From: Woeseia sp.
GTDB lineage: Bacteria; Pseudomonadota; Gammaproteobacteria; Steroidobacterales; UBA11654
Assembly (NCBI GenBank): GCA_019653755.1
Contig: BPCL01000006.1
Span: 1-64,000, forward strand
DNA length: 64,000 nt
Reading direction: 5' to 3'
Part shown: positions 37,320 through 48,500 of the stretch, in pieces
Position numbering within the stretch: the stretch's first letter is position 1
Layout: each line of letters begins with the position of its first letter
Translations under genes and position numbers: made by a program
Notes under the pieces: model-generated
Seen by the model: the letters and a program-made list of their open reading frames with translations, nothing else
Database searches by the model: none
What the model was told of the DNA's origin: nothing

Positions 37320-37937
37320 ATGAGCAATTATCATCAAACACTTAGAGTAGACACTACAGGCCTCCCTCTGGAGTGGGTTGACTATAAAGAGGCAGCAAAG
37401 CTTTATGCTGTTGATCAAGTGGTTTACACCTTGGGGAACAATTTATACACAATTTATGGTGGAATAAACGCAGTCTCTGGTGAGAGAAGCTCAATAACAG
37501 TTAACTCGATAATAGCTACCAGCGGAAGGACCAAACATTTTCAAGATAAAATGAACAAATACACACCGCCGCTTAACAACCAAACACTTTTCAAACGAGA
37601 TAGCTATCTATGCATGTATTGTGGGATCCGTCATAACAAACGAGAGCTGACAAGAGATCATATTACTCCAATTAGCCAAGGCGGAAAGGATAATTGGAAC
37701 AACGTGGTTTCAGCATGCAAACGATGCAACCACCACAAAGGTGGCAGAACACCAGAACAAGCCAAGATTGAACTGCTAGCCATACCGTTCGTTCCAAACT
37801 ACGCTGAATACATTTATCTTCAGGGTAGAAATATTCTTGCAGACCAAATGGATTTTTTGTTGGGTTATATTCCTAAGTCAAGTCCTATCCATCATCGCAT
37901 AGGCTTAGAAAAAGAAAACCAAGATTTTATGCTCTAG
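37320..37937 (+). CDS. HNH endonuclease-domain protein
   Basis: A 205-residue protein. Residues 1-90 have no named domain; about 95-150 hold the HNH fold: YLCMYCGIRHNKRELTRDHI, then ISQGGKDNWNNVVSACKRCN and HHKGGRTPEQA, with two CxxC pairs that bind zinc and the catalytic His of TRDHI. This type is widespread as a single chromosomal gene in gammaproteobacteria and is not tied to a restriction system here. It could act in DNA repair or nicking; function is unproved. Confidence 0.88.
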   Translation: MSNYHQTLRVDTTGLPLEWVDYKEAAKLYAVDQVVYTLGNNLYTIYGGINAVSGERSSITVNSIIATSGRTKHFQDKMNKYTPPLNNQTLFKRDSYLCMYCGIRHNKRELTRDHITPISQGGKDNWNNVVSACKRCNHHKGGRTPEQAKIELLAIPFVPNYAEYIYLQGRNILADQMDFLLGYIPKSSPIHHRIGLEKENQDFML

Positions 37938-37983
37938 CCTAATCATTGGACGAACAGGCCTAAAACTGTAAATATTTACGATC

Positions 37984-39948
37984 ATGAATGACAAAACCAT
38001 AGACTCGATTTTGGAAGAAACTCGACAATTTCCTCCGTCAAAAGAGTCCAGCACTGGAGCAAATATAACTAAAGAGGAGCTTGAGCAACTCAAAAAACAA
38101 GCCAGTGATGATTACGAAGGTTTTTGGGCGCAGTTAGCTAAGGAAAACCTATATTGGTTTAAGGAGTTTACAACTGTTTTGAACGAAGAAAATGCCCCTA
38201 ATTATGAATGGTTTGGTGATGGGGAAATTAATGTTTCATACAATTGCCTCGATAAAAATGTTGAGAGCAGTCCAAATAAAACAGCAATAATATTCGAAGC
38301 TGAAAATGGAGATACAAGAAGAATTTCTTACAAAGAATTATTAGAAGAGGTTTCTTTATTTGCTAACGGGCTATTAAGCCTAGGTGTTGAGACAGGCGAT
38401 AGGGTAATAATCTATATGCCGATGTCTCCTGAGGCAGTAGTTGCTATGCAGGCATGCGCACGAATTGGAGCCATTCATTCCGTAGTGTTTGGAGGCTTTT
38501 CTTCAAACGCATTAAAGGATCGAATCGATGATGCAAAGGCCAAAATAGTTATAACTGCAGATGGCGCGTTTCGTGGAGGGAAAACAATACCTTTAAAGCA
38601 AGCAACTGATAATGCTTTGAAGGATTGGAACCACAGCATAGAACATGTGATTGTTTTAAAAAGGACAGGAGAGAGCGTAAGTATCTTGGAAGGGCGGGAC
38701 CTGTGGTGGAAGGATCTAATAAAAAATCAAAACAAAGAGTCAACACCTGTCCCTCTCAGCTCAGAGCATCCTTTGTTTATACTCTACACATCAGGCTCTA
38801 CTGGAAAACCAAAAGGGATCCAACATTCAAGCGGTGGTTATTTATTGCATGCCAAGATGACCTTTAAGTGGATATTTGATATTAAAGATTCAGATGTTTT
38901 TTGGTGCACAGCTGATGTTGGTTGGGTCACTGGCCACACTTATGTGACATACGGCCCTCTTGCGGCAGGCGCTACCATATTAATTTATGAGGGTGCCCCA
39001 ACATACCCTCATGGAGGAAGATTCTGGGAGATATGCGAGAAACATCAGGTTAGCCTTTTTTATACGGCGCCAACAGCGATTAGAGCCTTAATGAAACTTG
39101 GTGATGATATTCCAAACAAATACGATCTCTCTAATCTTAGGTTATTAGGCACTGTAGGTGAACCTATAAATCCAGAAGCATGGATGTGGTATCACACCGT
39201 CATTGGCAAGGAAAAATGCCCTATAGTAGATACCTGGTGGCAAACAGAAACAGGCGCCGCAATGATAAGCCCACTTCCTGGAGTAACTGCAACTAAGCCA
39301 GGCTCATGCACACAAGCCTTACCTGGCATTTCTGTTGATATTGTGGATGAGGGCGCTAACCCAGTAAATCAACCTAATAAGGGCGGCTATTTAGTGATAA
39401 AGAAGCCTTGGCCTTCAATGCTTAGAACAATATGGGGAGATAACGAGAGGTATATCGAAACATATTGGGAGAAGTTTGATAATAAATATTATGTTGCAGG
39501 CGATAGCGCGAACATGGATCAAGATGATTTTTTTTGGATTATGGGCAGAATCGATGATGTTCTAAATGTATCGGGTCATCGCTTAGGTACCATGGAGGTA
39601 GAGTCAGCATTAGTTGCGCATCCGGATATTGCTGAAGCTGCTGTTGTGGGTATGCCTCATGAGGTGAAAGGTGAAGGAATTTTTGCTTTTGTTGTTACCA
39701 AAGGAGAGAGACCTTTGGGCGCCATGAAAAATGAAGTTACTGAGACACTGAGAAGTTGGGTATCAGATCAGGTCGGTCCGATAGCAAAGCCCGATGAAAT
39801 TAGGTTTTCTGATAATTTACCTAAAACTAGATCAGGAAAGATAATGAGACGTTTGCTTCGCTCTATAGCTAAAGGCGAGGAGATCACTCAGGATGTTTCA
39901 ACTCTTGAGGATGAAAGCATTATCAAACAGCTCCAACAGAACGAATAA
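37984..39948 (+). CDS. acs: Acetyl-CoA synthetase
   Basis: A 654-residue AMP-forming ligase that makes acetyl-CoA from acetate. Sequence: [30 protein letters not shown], the P-loop-like [45 protein letters not shown], and the lysine regulated by acetylation in [15 protein letters not shown] (about residue 619). Full length. The stop abuts the convergent MATE gene with no spacer. Confidence 0.97.
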   Translation: MNDKTIDSILEETRQFPPSKESSTGANITKEELEQLKKQASDDYEGFWAQLAKENLYWFKEFTTVLNEENAPNYEWFGDGEINVSYNCLDKNVESSPNKTAIIFEAENGDTRRISYKELLEEVSLFANGLLSLGVETGDRVIIYMPMSPEAVVAMQACARIGAIHSVVFGGFSSNALKDRIDDAKAKIVITADGAFRGGKTIPLKQATDNALKDWNHSIEHVIVLKRTGESVSILEGRDLWWKDLIKNQNKESTPVPLSSEHPLFILYTSGSTGKPKGIQHSSGGYLLHAKMTFKWIFDIKDSDVFWCTADVGWVTGHTYVTYGPLAAGATILIYEGAPTYPHGGRFWEICEKHQVSLFYTAPTAIRALMKLGDDIPNKYDLSNLRLLGTVGEPINPEAWMWYHTVIGKEKCPIVDTWWQTETGAAMISPLPGVTATKPGSCTQALPGISVDIVDEGANPVNQPNKGGYLVIKKPWPSMLRTIWGDNERYIETYWEKFDNKYYVAGDSANMDQDDFFWIMGRIDDVLNVSGHRLGTMEVESALVAHPDIAEAAVVGMPHEVKGEGIFAFVVTKGERPLGAMKNEVTETLRSWVSDQVGPIAKPDEIRFSDNLPKTRSGKIMRRLLRSIAKGEEITQDVSTLEDESIIKQLQQNE

Positions 39949-41307
39949 TTAAGCAAATTCAGCTTCATTTGATAATTGTTTAAATATTGATTTATACCAG
40001 ACCACACCAACACAACCGGCTAGAATATTTGCTGCAACTTGAGCTATGAAAACCCCTTGAATACCAATCAGTGCAGAGAATAAATAAGCCATAGGCACAT
40101 AGACAATAAGTGTTCTAGAAATAGAAATTATCATTGCTGGCATAGGCTTACCTAAAGCATTAAAGGAGCCATTAGTTATCCCCGCTAAACTTAAAAAACC
40201 ATAGCCCCAAGGACAAATTAATAATTGAATTTTGGCAATCCTAATTACTTCAGGATCAGACGTGAATAGACCTATAAGTGGTTCAGCTAAGAGGTACATA
40301 AAAATAATACAAAAGATGGAATATCCGAGCGTGAATCTAGCAGCAAATTTAAACCCATCTTCTAAGCGATCAAAACGTTTGGCGCCAAAGTTTTGACCAA
40401 CATAAGGCGACATCGCTCCACCCAAAGACATAATGATTACCACAATCAAGGCCTCCAACCTTCCTGCTAATCCGTAGGCCGCTACAGCCTCTTGCCCGTA
40501 ACTACTTATCAGCGCTGTTACTAGGGCCATTGATAAAGGGGCTATTAGATTGCTTGCTATTGCTGGTAAGCCGACATGGAGAATCTTTTTCCACGATTCT
40601 ATAACAGAGTTAAGACTATGATTAGCAAATTGAATCAAGTTGTCTCTGTATACAAGAATCAAAACTGATGCAATTAAAAAGAGCACATTTGAGAGAACAC
40701 TTGCTAGGGCCGCTCCTTTCACACCTAGTGCCGGAAGACCAAACCAGCCAAATATCAGTATAGGATCTAAAACAGCGTTAGTGATTGCCATGGTGGCCAT
40801 TAGAATTGATGGTGTTTTAGCATCTCCAGATGCTCTCATTACAGAATTACCTATCATGGGAACGGCCATAACTATACCCCCCCAATAATAGACCTCCATA
40901 TACTCCCTAACATAAGGCATGGTTTCTGCGTTGGCTCCTAGAAAACCAAAAACCACATCTATGGTTGATAGCCCAATGGCTATAACAAAAAGACCCACAA
41001 CAATAGACAGAATCATTGCATGGGTTGCTATCTCCCTAACAACCCCTTGATTTCCAGCACCTATTGCTCTTGAAGCTAACGATGCTGTTCCTACTCCTAA
41101 GCCCATAACAATCCCGCCTAATATAAACCAAACAGGGAAGGCGTAACTAACCGCTGCTAGCTGAGCGTATCCTAACTGACCAATAAAGTAGGCATCGACC
41201 AGCCCATTTCCAATAATTACGATTAGACCAATGACCATTGGCACCATCATTGAAAATATTGCTTTGGGTGGCGATCCTTTTGTTAGTTTTGGAGTGTTGT
41301 CTTTCAT
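39949..41307 (-). CDS. MATE-family efflux transporter
   Basis: A 452-residue inner-membrane protein with about 12 helices in two related halves; GNGLVDAYFIGQLGYAQLAAVS and SRAIGAGNQGVVREIATHAM are typical of the first half and GAMSPYVGQNFGAKRFDRLEDG of the second. MATE pumps export drugs or metabolites against Na+ or H+. Substrate not predictable. It is at the 3' end of a leftward group with gabD, with a 44-base gap. Confidence 0.93.
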   Translation of the reverse strand: MKDNTPKLTKGSPPKAIFSMMVPMVIGLIVIIGNGLVDAYFIGQLGYAQLAAVSYAFPVWFILGGIVMGLGVGTASLASRAIGAGNQGVVREIATHAMILSIVVGLFVIAIGLSTIDVVFGFLGANAETMPYVREYMEVYYWGGIVMAVPMIGNSVMRASGDAKTPSILMATMAITNAVLDPILIFGWFGLPALGVKGAALASVLSNVLFLIASVLILVYRDNLIQFANHSLNSVIESWKKILHVGLPAIASNLIAPLSMALVTALISSYGQEAVAAYGLAGRLEALIVVIIMSLGGAMSPYVGQNFGAKRFDRLEDGFKFAARFTLGYSIFCIIFMYLLAEPLIGLFTSDPEVIRIAKIQLLICPWGYGFLSLAGITNGSFNALGKPMPAMIISISRTLIVYVPMAYLFSALIGIQGVFIAQVAANILAGCVGVVWYKSIFKQLSNEAEFA

Positions 41308-41351
41308 AGAAATGATTCAGTATTGCTGAATCATACATTGGAAGGTAATAA

Positions 41352-42822
41352 TTACAACGGTTCTTCTATTCCTGCTAATGAAACATATTTGATCTCTAGG
41401 TAATCATCTATTCCATACTTTGAACCCTCTCTACCCATACCAGACTCTTTAATGCCTCCAAAAGGCGCCATTTCAGTAGAAATGATTCCAGTGTTCAGGC
41501 CAACTATTCCGTATTCAAGTTGTTCAGATACTCTCCAGCTTTTTGCTAAATCGCTGGTATAGAAATAGGAGGCAAGCCCGAAAGGTGTGTTATTTGCTCT
41601 CTCTATTACTTCCTCTTCTGATGAAAAAGAAAATAAAGGAGCCACTGGCCCAAAGGTCTCTTCATAAGACACCAGCATTTCATCATTAGCACCCTTAATA
41701 ACTGTGGGCTCATAAAATAAACCCCCAAGCTTATGTGGTTGACCACCAAGTGTAATTTGTCCACCATGATTCTTTGCATCTGCAACATGTTCTTCAACTT
41801 TTGCCAAGGCCGCCTCATCAATAAGGGGACCTTGATCTGTGGACGGGTCAAAGCCTTGTCCTGTTTTTAGTTTCCCAGCTTCTTTAGTAAACCCTTCAGA
41901 AAATTCTTCGTAAATATCTTCATGAACATATATTCGATTAGCACAAACACAAGTCTGTCCGGCGTTTCGGTATTTTGCTGCAATTGCTCCTTCAACAGCA
42001 GCTTCTATGTCTGCGTCTTCAAAAACTATAAATGGAGCATGCCCCCCAAGCTCCATAGAAACTCTTTTCACTGTTTTTGCACACTCTTTTAGTAGCATTT
42101 TTCCTACCTCTGTAGATCCAGTGAAGGTTAACTTTCGAACCACCTCACTATCAGTTAACGCTTTGCCTATGGTTTGCGCGTTACCGGTTAGCACATTCAA
42201 CAAACCCTTTGGTACACCAGCTTCTTCTGCTAAATAAGCAAACGCTAATGCTGAAAAAGGTGTTTGTTTTGCTGGTTTACAGACCAGAGAACAACCTGTT
42301 GCAAGAGGGAGGACCGACTTTTCTTGCTAGCATTGCAGAGGGAAAATTCCAAGGGGTTATGGAAGCCACAACGCCGACAGGTTGTTTGATAACTAGAGTT
42401 CTCCTATCGTGCATATGTCCAGGTATCAGGTCCCCATAGACTCGTTTTGCTTCTTCAGCAAACCATTCAATAAATGAAGCTGAGTATGCAATTTCTCCAA
42501 TTGCTTCTGCTAAGGGCTTGCCTTGCTCATAAGTGAGTATTTTCGCTAAATCGTCTTGATTAGAGCAAAGCAGGTCATAAAAATTCCTTAGAATAGAAGC
42601 CTTCTCTTTTGCAGGATATTTTTGCCACTTTTTTTGTGCAGCAGCAGCAGCATTTATTGCAACATTGGTCTCATCTGCACCACAATTCGGTACATGGCCT
42701 ATGATTTCCTGGTTGACTGGATTAATAACCTCCAATGTCGACTTGTCATCAGCGTCAACCCATCGACCGTCGATGTATGCTTTTTCTATAAATAAGCTCT
42801 CGTTTTTTATCTCAAGTTTCAT
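41352..42822 (-). CDS. gabD: Succinate-semialdehyde dehydrogenase (one frameshift)
   Basis: NAD(P)-dependent oxidation of succinate semialdehyde to succinate at the end of GABA breakdown. Matches the GabD family throughout: ILTYEQGKPLAEAIGEI, FIEWFAEEAKRVYGDLIPGH, ITPWNFPSAMLARKVGP, FTGSTEVGKML, MELGGHAPFIVFEDADIEAA, the nucleophile Cys in NAGQTCVCANRIYV, and EMAPFGGIKESGMGREGSKYG. About 489 residues. An extra C near 42302 shifts the frame before LATGCSLVCKPA. Next to a Na+-amino acid symporter. Confidence 0.94.
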
Positions 42823-42857
42823 AACGATTGCCTGAATGAAATCATCAGGACTAAAAA

Positions 42858-43685
42858 TTAACCTCCGCTTCTGAATCTCTCCATTACTTCAGGATCCATA
42901 CCGACAGATTTGGCTAATTCAGTGAAGAGTTCAGCGGTAACCACTTCCGCCTTTTTTTCTTGGGTAAATTCTTCTGTGTTTTCTATCACCATTTTTCTTA
43001 GTGGTGGCGGTACGTTCATTAACATTTTCATTGCCTCTTTATCCCAATCCATCGCCGTCACTGCATCCGCACCTTGCATAGCATTTTTGGGTTGACCAAG
43101 AGTATGTTGAGTAAGGTTTTCACCAACAGTTCCATGATAATAGACTTGTCTTGCCTCATCTCCCATTCCAATAGGAAGATCCATAGCACGGATTCTGTCT
43201 TCTCTTCCCATGTCGACCAATTTTTCGTCAACGACTATTGCCTCTATGGTGCCGATTACAATACCGGTGCTTTTTTCTAATTTAATTATCTCATCCACAG
43301 TGCACTCAGCTATTTGCGGACATTCTTTTAAACTTGGTGGCTTTACTTTTTTTGAGGGAATTGAGGTGAATGATGTGAACTCTAACTCATTAACACCCTC
43401 CGGGTAGAACTTAGCAGTCTCCATCATATCATCTAGGTGTGATGCACTAGGGCAGTTCACAACAAACTCACCGGTTTCACAGATGTTTACAAAAGTGTGC
43501 GAGTCTTGTCTGAAACCCACAATCATTCTAGGGTTCTTAGTCATAACATCGTATTGCATTATATGAGAATAAGGACCGGCGTTTACCGTGCCTTCTTTAT
43601 CTAAGGTGGTAATGATTGTTATAAGTTTAGGCCACAGCCAAATATCCGAATACCAAAAAGGTTTAATTTTAATTTCTTTTTTCAT
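42858..43685 (-). CDS. Flavin reductase-like protein with C-terminal helical domain
   Basis: A 275-residue protein. Residues 1-185 are a split-barrel FMN-binding domain of the flavin reductase-like group (LITIITTLDKEGTVNAGPYS, PRMIVGFRQDSHTFVNI, GEFVVNCPS). The last 60 or so residues (WDKEAMKMLMNVPPPLRKM, then VIENTEEFTQEK and VVTAELFTELAKSVG) resemble the three-helix PCP_red domain of light-independent protochlorophyllide reductase and related proteins. It lies 7 bases after the AGCS gene and 35 before gabD. May supply or use reduced flavin; substrate unknown. Confidence 0.83.
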   Translation of the reverse strand: MKKEIKIKPFWYSDIWLWPKLITIITTLDKEGTVNAGPYSHIMQYDVMTKNPRMIVGFRQDSHTFVNICETGEFVVNCPSASHLDDMMETAKFYPEGVNELEFTSFTSIPSKKVKPPSLKECPQIAECTVDEIIKLEKSTGIVIGTIEAIVVDEKLVDMGREDRIRAMDLPIGMGDEARQVYYHGTVGENLTQHTLGQPKNAMQGADAVTAMDWDKEAMKMLMNVPPPLRKMVIENTEEFTQEKKAEVVTAELFTELAKSVGMDPEVMERFRSGG

Positions 43686-43692
43686 ATTTTAA

Positions 43693-45342
43693 TTAGTTAT
43701 TTTTAATAAACTCTCCAGCATTAAGTTTTTTAATATAATCTTTGTACTCCTTCATTGCCTGATGACCGAATAACCAAATAATTGGAAGGTTAGCAATGAT
43801 ACAAAAACCGGTTCCTAAATTAGCAAACATATTAAGTTCTGCATCAGTCCTAATAAATCCAGATGTCGCCAAAACAGCAAGCACACAAAACGCTATCTTA
43901 TAGAGGATGATACCTCTATTTCCAAAAAGAAATACAACACCTTTCTCACCATAATAACTCCAAGAGATCATCGTTGAAATAGCAAACAGCCAAGAAGCGA
44001 GCGTTACTAACCATTTTCCCAATCCAGGTATAACCTTATCAAAAGCTGCAGCAGTTAGCGTTGCTCCTACATAATCTATATAAACTGATTTGTCATTTAA
44101 TTCAGGTTTTTCTGAGGAGGATATTTCATCCCATTTAACTACGTTATTCTCCCCAACCGTGCCATAAACCTTTTGAAAATTATTGCCTGACTCAAGATTA
44201 ATAACCCCCTGATAGATCGCGAACACTCTTTGCCTCTGATCCACAGATGAGTCAATATTGGTTGATAACTGCCATGTCGTTTCGTTTGTTTGTATGAAGT
44301 TGTAATCAGTAATAAAAGTCTCTGCAGGACGGTTCCAGATCCCAGTAACCAAAATCACTAGAGCACTCATTGTGCATACCACAATAGTATCAATAAAAGG
44401 CTCCAGACCAGCCACAATACCTTCTCTGATGGGTTCATCTGTTTTTGCTGCAGAGTGAGCAATAGCCGAAGAGCCTTGCCCAGCTTCATTTGAAAATAAA
44501 GCCCTTTGCATTCCGTACATAAATGCATAACCCGCTGTTCCACCTATAAAGGCATTGCTAGCCTCCAAAGGAGAGAAAGCTGAGGTTACTATTAAGGCAA
44601 GCATCTTGGGGATTGCATCAAAGTTGATCACAAGAACAAAAATACACGCAAGAACATAGAGCACCAACATGAAGGGCACTAACCTAGAAGCCACTGCACC
44701 AATTCGTTTAATTCCACCAATGATTACAGCCCCAACCACTATGGCTAAGATTAAACCCGTAAGCAAAGTTGGAACCCCAAAATAGGATTGAGTCAAGTTT
44801 GCAACATTCCAAGCTTGGAACATATTCCCTGCTGTAATCGTATTTATAATCAATGCAAAGCAAAAAGTTCCTGCGATTAATTTTCCAATCAATTTAAGAA
44901 CAGGTCCTTTTCCACCAAGGTTCCTTTCAACCACCCACATAGGACCACCGCTGGGGTTTTCACTATCTGTTAGGTCTCGGTGGATCATAGCCAATGATAC
45001 TTCTGTGAGTTTAATTGCCATACCAAGGAAACCGACAACCCACATCCAAAATACAGCACCCGGACCACCAAGAGATATAGCTAAAGCTACCCCGCCTATA
45101 TTACCTAGGCCAACAGTTGCCGAAAGAGCTGTTGAGAGAGCCTGAAAATGAGTAATTGCACCAGGGTCTCCTTTTTTGTCAAAGTCTCCTCGCGTGACTT
45201 TGGCTCCATGGCTTAATGCGTAATATTGAGAAAAACCACTCCAAAATGTAAAAACCACTCCGGTAAGCAAAAGAGCGTATAGCGTAAAGTCATTCCATAA
45301 AATGCCGTTAATGGTTTCAACAAGCAGTTTGAATTCTGTCAT
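43693..45342 (-). CDS. AGCS-family sodium:amino acid symporter
   Basis: A 549-residue alanine/glycine:cation symporter with about 11 helices. Family signatures are ALSATVGLGNIGGVALAISL, GAVFWMWVVGFLGMAIKLTE, FSNEAGQGSSAIAHSAAKT and ISTMISWSYYGEKGVVFLFG. Between about residues 345 and 425 there is a hydrophilic, probably extracytoplasmic stretch of some 80 residues (NFIQTNETTWQL ... KPELNDKSVYIDY) that makes it longer than typical 450-residue members. First gene of the group AGCS, flavin reductase, gabD, MATE; imports an amino acid, perhaps for gabD-linked catabolism. Confidence 0.93.
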   Translation of the reverse strand: MTEFKLLVETINGILWNDFTLYALLLTGVVFTFWSGFSQYYALSHGAKVTRGDFDKKGDPGAITHFQALSTALSATVGLGNIGGVALAISLGGPGAVFWMWVVGFLGMAIKLTEVSLAMIHRDLTDSENPSGGPMWVVERNLGGKGPVLKLIGKLIAGTFCFALIINTITAGNMFQAWNVANLTQSYFGVPTLLTGLILAIVVGAVIIGGIKRIGAVASRLVPFMLVLYVLACIFVLVINFDAIPKMLALIVTSAFSPLEASNAFIGGTAGYAFMYGMQRALFSNEAGQGSSAIAHSAAKTDEPIREGIVAGLEPFIDTIVVCTMSALVILVTGIWNRPAETFITDYNFIQTNETTWQLSTNIDSSVDQRQRVFAIYQGVINLESGNNFQKVYGTVGENNVVKWDEISSSEKPELNDKSVYIDYVGATLTAAAFDKVIPGLGKWLVTLASWLFAISTMISWSYYGEKGVVFLFGNRGIILYKIAFCVLAVLATSGFIRTDAELNMFANLGTGFCIIANLPIIWLFGHQAMKEYKDYIKKLNAGEFIKNN

Positions 45343-45457
45343 ATTATTCCTTGTTTAATTAGGCTGATTGACGCCAGCATATCTGGTGTATCCATCAGTT
45401 AAAGATAATCGATTCCTTATAATACAGTCGCTGGGAGAAAAATTAATCAAAAAATGC

Positions 45458-45463
45458 TATAAT
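45458..45463 (+). promoter_or_regulatory. Candidate -10 box for gltB
   Basis: TATAAT within AATGCTATAATTTCG, 105 bases before the chosen gltB ATG. No good -35 hexamer is seen at 17 bases. The 225-base gap between the divergent AGCS and gltB genes holds a second TATAAT near 45419. Both calls are by eye. Confidence 0.35.
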
Positions 45464-45567
45464 TTCGACTTATCACTTTCCGGCTAGTTCAATCATAGCT
45501 ATTCAAGCTTAGTTGGTTGAGACCAAACAGCACTGGGAATAATAAAAACAACAAAAAAATAAGATTT

Positions 45568-48500
45568 ATGACTTTTAAGCCTAAAAAAAGGGTTGGACTA
45601 TACGACGCAGAGTTTGAAAGAGAGAGTTGCGGCGTTGGTTTTGTTGCAAACATTAAGGGAATAGAGAGCAGAGAGGTTGTTAAAGACGCTCTTACTATTC
45701 TATGTAATATGGATCACAGGGGCGCTAGAGGCTCAGAGCCAAACACAGGCGATGGCGCAGGAATACTCACTGGCATCTCACACTCTTTTTTTAAGGTTAT
45801 TGCAGAGGAATTATTTGGTAATACTTCTCTAGAGGTTGGAGGTTATGCAGTCGGCAACATATTTCTACCTAAAAATAAAAAAGAACAAAGAGCATGTAAA
45901 AAACACCTTGAAAAAATTTGCAAAAAAGAAAACTTAACTGTTTTAGGATGGAGAAACCTTCCAATAAACCCAAAGGGCTCAGACCTAGGGCCTTCAGCAC
46001 TGGAAGCGATGCCTATCATCGAGCAAATCTTTATTAAGAACACAGATGATAAGAATGATCAGGAGGGTTTCGAACGGAAACTATATCTGGTTAGAAAAAA
46101 AGTCAGCAATGATCTCAGAGGGAGTAACACACTAAAAGAAGCACATTTATTTTATATAAACAGCCTTTCATCTAAAACTATAGTCTACAAAGGCATGCTG
46201 ACATGTGATCAGTTAGAGTCGTTCTATCCTGATTTAAGCAACCCAGAATATACATCACATCTAGCAATGGTCCATTCCAGATTTTCCACAAACACCTTCC
46301 CAAGTTGGGATAGAGCTATGCCCAATAGAATGATGTCGCACAATGGAGAGATCAATACAATCAAGGGCAATATCAATTGGATGAAAGCAAGAGAAGGATC
46401 GATGCACAGCGATTTGTATGGAGATCAAATAACTGATTTATTTCCTGTGATGGAAAAAGACTGTTCTGACTCAGGAAATTTTGACAATGCTCTAGAGTTT
46501 TTGACTATGACAGGCAGAAGTATCGAAGAATCGATTCTGATGATGGTCCCAGAGGCTTGGCAAAAAAAGAAAACACTATCTAAATCCAGAAAAGCTTATT
46601 ACGAATATCACTCAAATCTTATGGAACCCTGGGATGGCCCAGCTTCAATTACATTTACTAACGGCGATGTTGTGGGCGCAGTTTTGGATAGAAATGGGCT
46701 GAGGCCTAGCAGATATTATGTTACCAAAGACGACAGAGTGATTATGGCTAGTGAGGTTGGAGTGCTACCTATTGATAATCAAAATATTGCCTAAAAAAGG
46801 TCGTCTAGACCCCGGGCAAGATATTTTTAATAGACTTTCAACAAGGAAAGCTATTGTCAGACAAAGAGGTTAAAGAACCGTTAATTGAAGCAAGACCATA
46901 TAGAAATTGGTTGCACGATAACCGCCTCGTTGTTCGGAAAATAAAAAGAAGTGATTCAGACACAGCACTTGGGACTATGAATTAACAAAAAGGATGCGAG
47001 CATTTGGTTATACCACTGAAACTCTAGAGTTTATGATGCTCCCTATGGTGCATGATCTAAGAGACCCTTTGGGTTCGATGGGGAATGATTCCGCTTTAGC
47101 AGTTTTAAGCCACAAACACAGATTGCTATACGATTATTTTAAGCAGCTGTTTGCTCAGGTCTCTAATCCTGCTATTGACTCTATTCGAGAAAAAATAATC
47201 ATGTCTCTTGAATGCTATATTGGCCCTGAAAAAAACATATTAGAGCCTACTGAAGCTCATGCTCATCGTCTGCTTATTGAAAACCCGTTGCTCACTAACA
47301 CCGCATTATATGCAATAAAACACCTTGATCATGAAGGGCATAAAAGTCAGGTTATTGATATTACATTTGATGTCTCTGAATCTTCATCAGATAGTTTAAA
47401 GTCAGCCGTTATTCGTGTTTGCGAAGAAGCAGAAGCTGCAGTTGATAATGGGATAGGATTTCTTGTTTTATCAGATAGAAATGTTAATAAAAATAGGGCT
47501 GCAATTAGTAGTCTAATGGCATGCGGTGCTATACATCATCATCTAGTTAAAACAGCAAAACGAACTAAAACATCCATAGTAGTTGAATCTGCTGAGGCTA
47601 GGGAGGTTCACCATTTATGCCTCTTATTTGGCTATGGGGCCGATGCCATCAACCCTTATTTAGCTTATGAAGTATTGGAGCAAGCAAAAGCTGAAGGCAT
47701 TATTAAGCATACTCATCACCGTCGAGGTAAAGATAACAGGATCAAATTAGATACCAATGAAGAGGTCATTGATGCTTATCGCCAAGGCCTTGTAAAAGGT
47801 GTTTTGAAGGTCATGGGTAAAATGGGTATTTCTACTCTTCAATCGTATAAAGGCGCACAGATTTTCGAAGCATTAGGTCTTTCTCAGGAAGTGATCGAGC
47901 TTTGTTTTAGTGGAACTGCAAGCAGAATTGAAGGAACCAATTTTCAGGTTTTGGAAGAAGAGATTAAACAACGACACAGCTTGGGTTGGCCAGATGATGA
48001 AAACCTTTCTATTAATGGACTACCTAATCCTGGAGAGTTTCATTGGAGAAGCGAAGGAGAAAAAAAGGGTTGGGACCCAGAAACTGTCTGGTCCTTACAG
48101 TTTGCAGCAAGGCAGAACGATAAAAATGCCTTCCGTCAATTTACATCTAAAGCCAATAGAGTTGCAGAAGATGCTTTGAGTTTAAGAGGTTTATTGGAGT
48201 TTAAGCAATCAAGAAATCGTCAAGTTGATATTAATAAAATAGAACCAGCTAGTAAAATTGTACAAAAGTTTTGTACGGGTGCTATGAGCTTTGGTTCAAT
48301 CTCCTCAGAAGCTCATGAGACTTTAGCTATTGCAATGAATAGAATTGGAGGTAAAAGTAATAGTGGTGAAGGAGGCGAAGACCCACAAAGGTATAAGCTT
48401 TTAAAAAATGGGGATTCTAAGTCTTCCGCAATCAAACAAATAGCATCTGGACGTTTCGGGGTTACAACAAATTACATCGCAAATGCAAAGCAGTTACAAA

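Noticed and set aside
37320-37937. HNH gene as part of a restriction or defence system
   Set aside because: No methyltransferase, specificity or toxin partner is nearby; neighbours are pntAa and acs, and this HNH type is a common chromosomal singleton.
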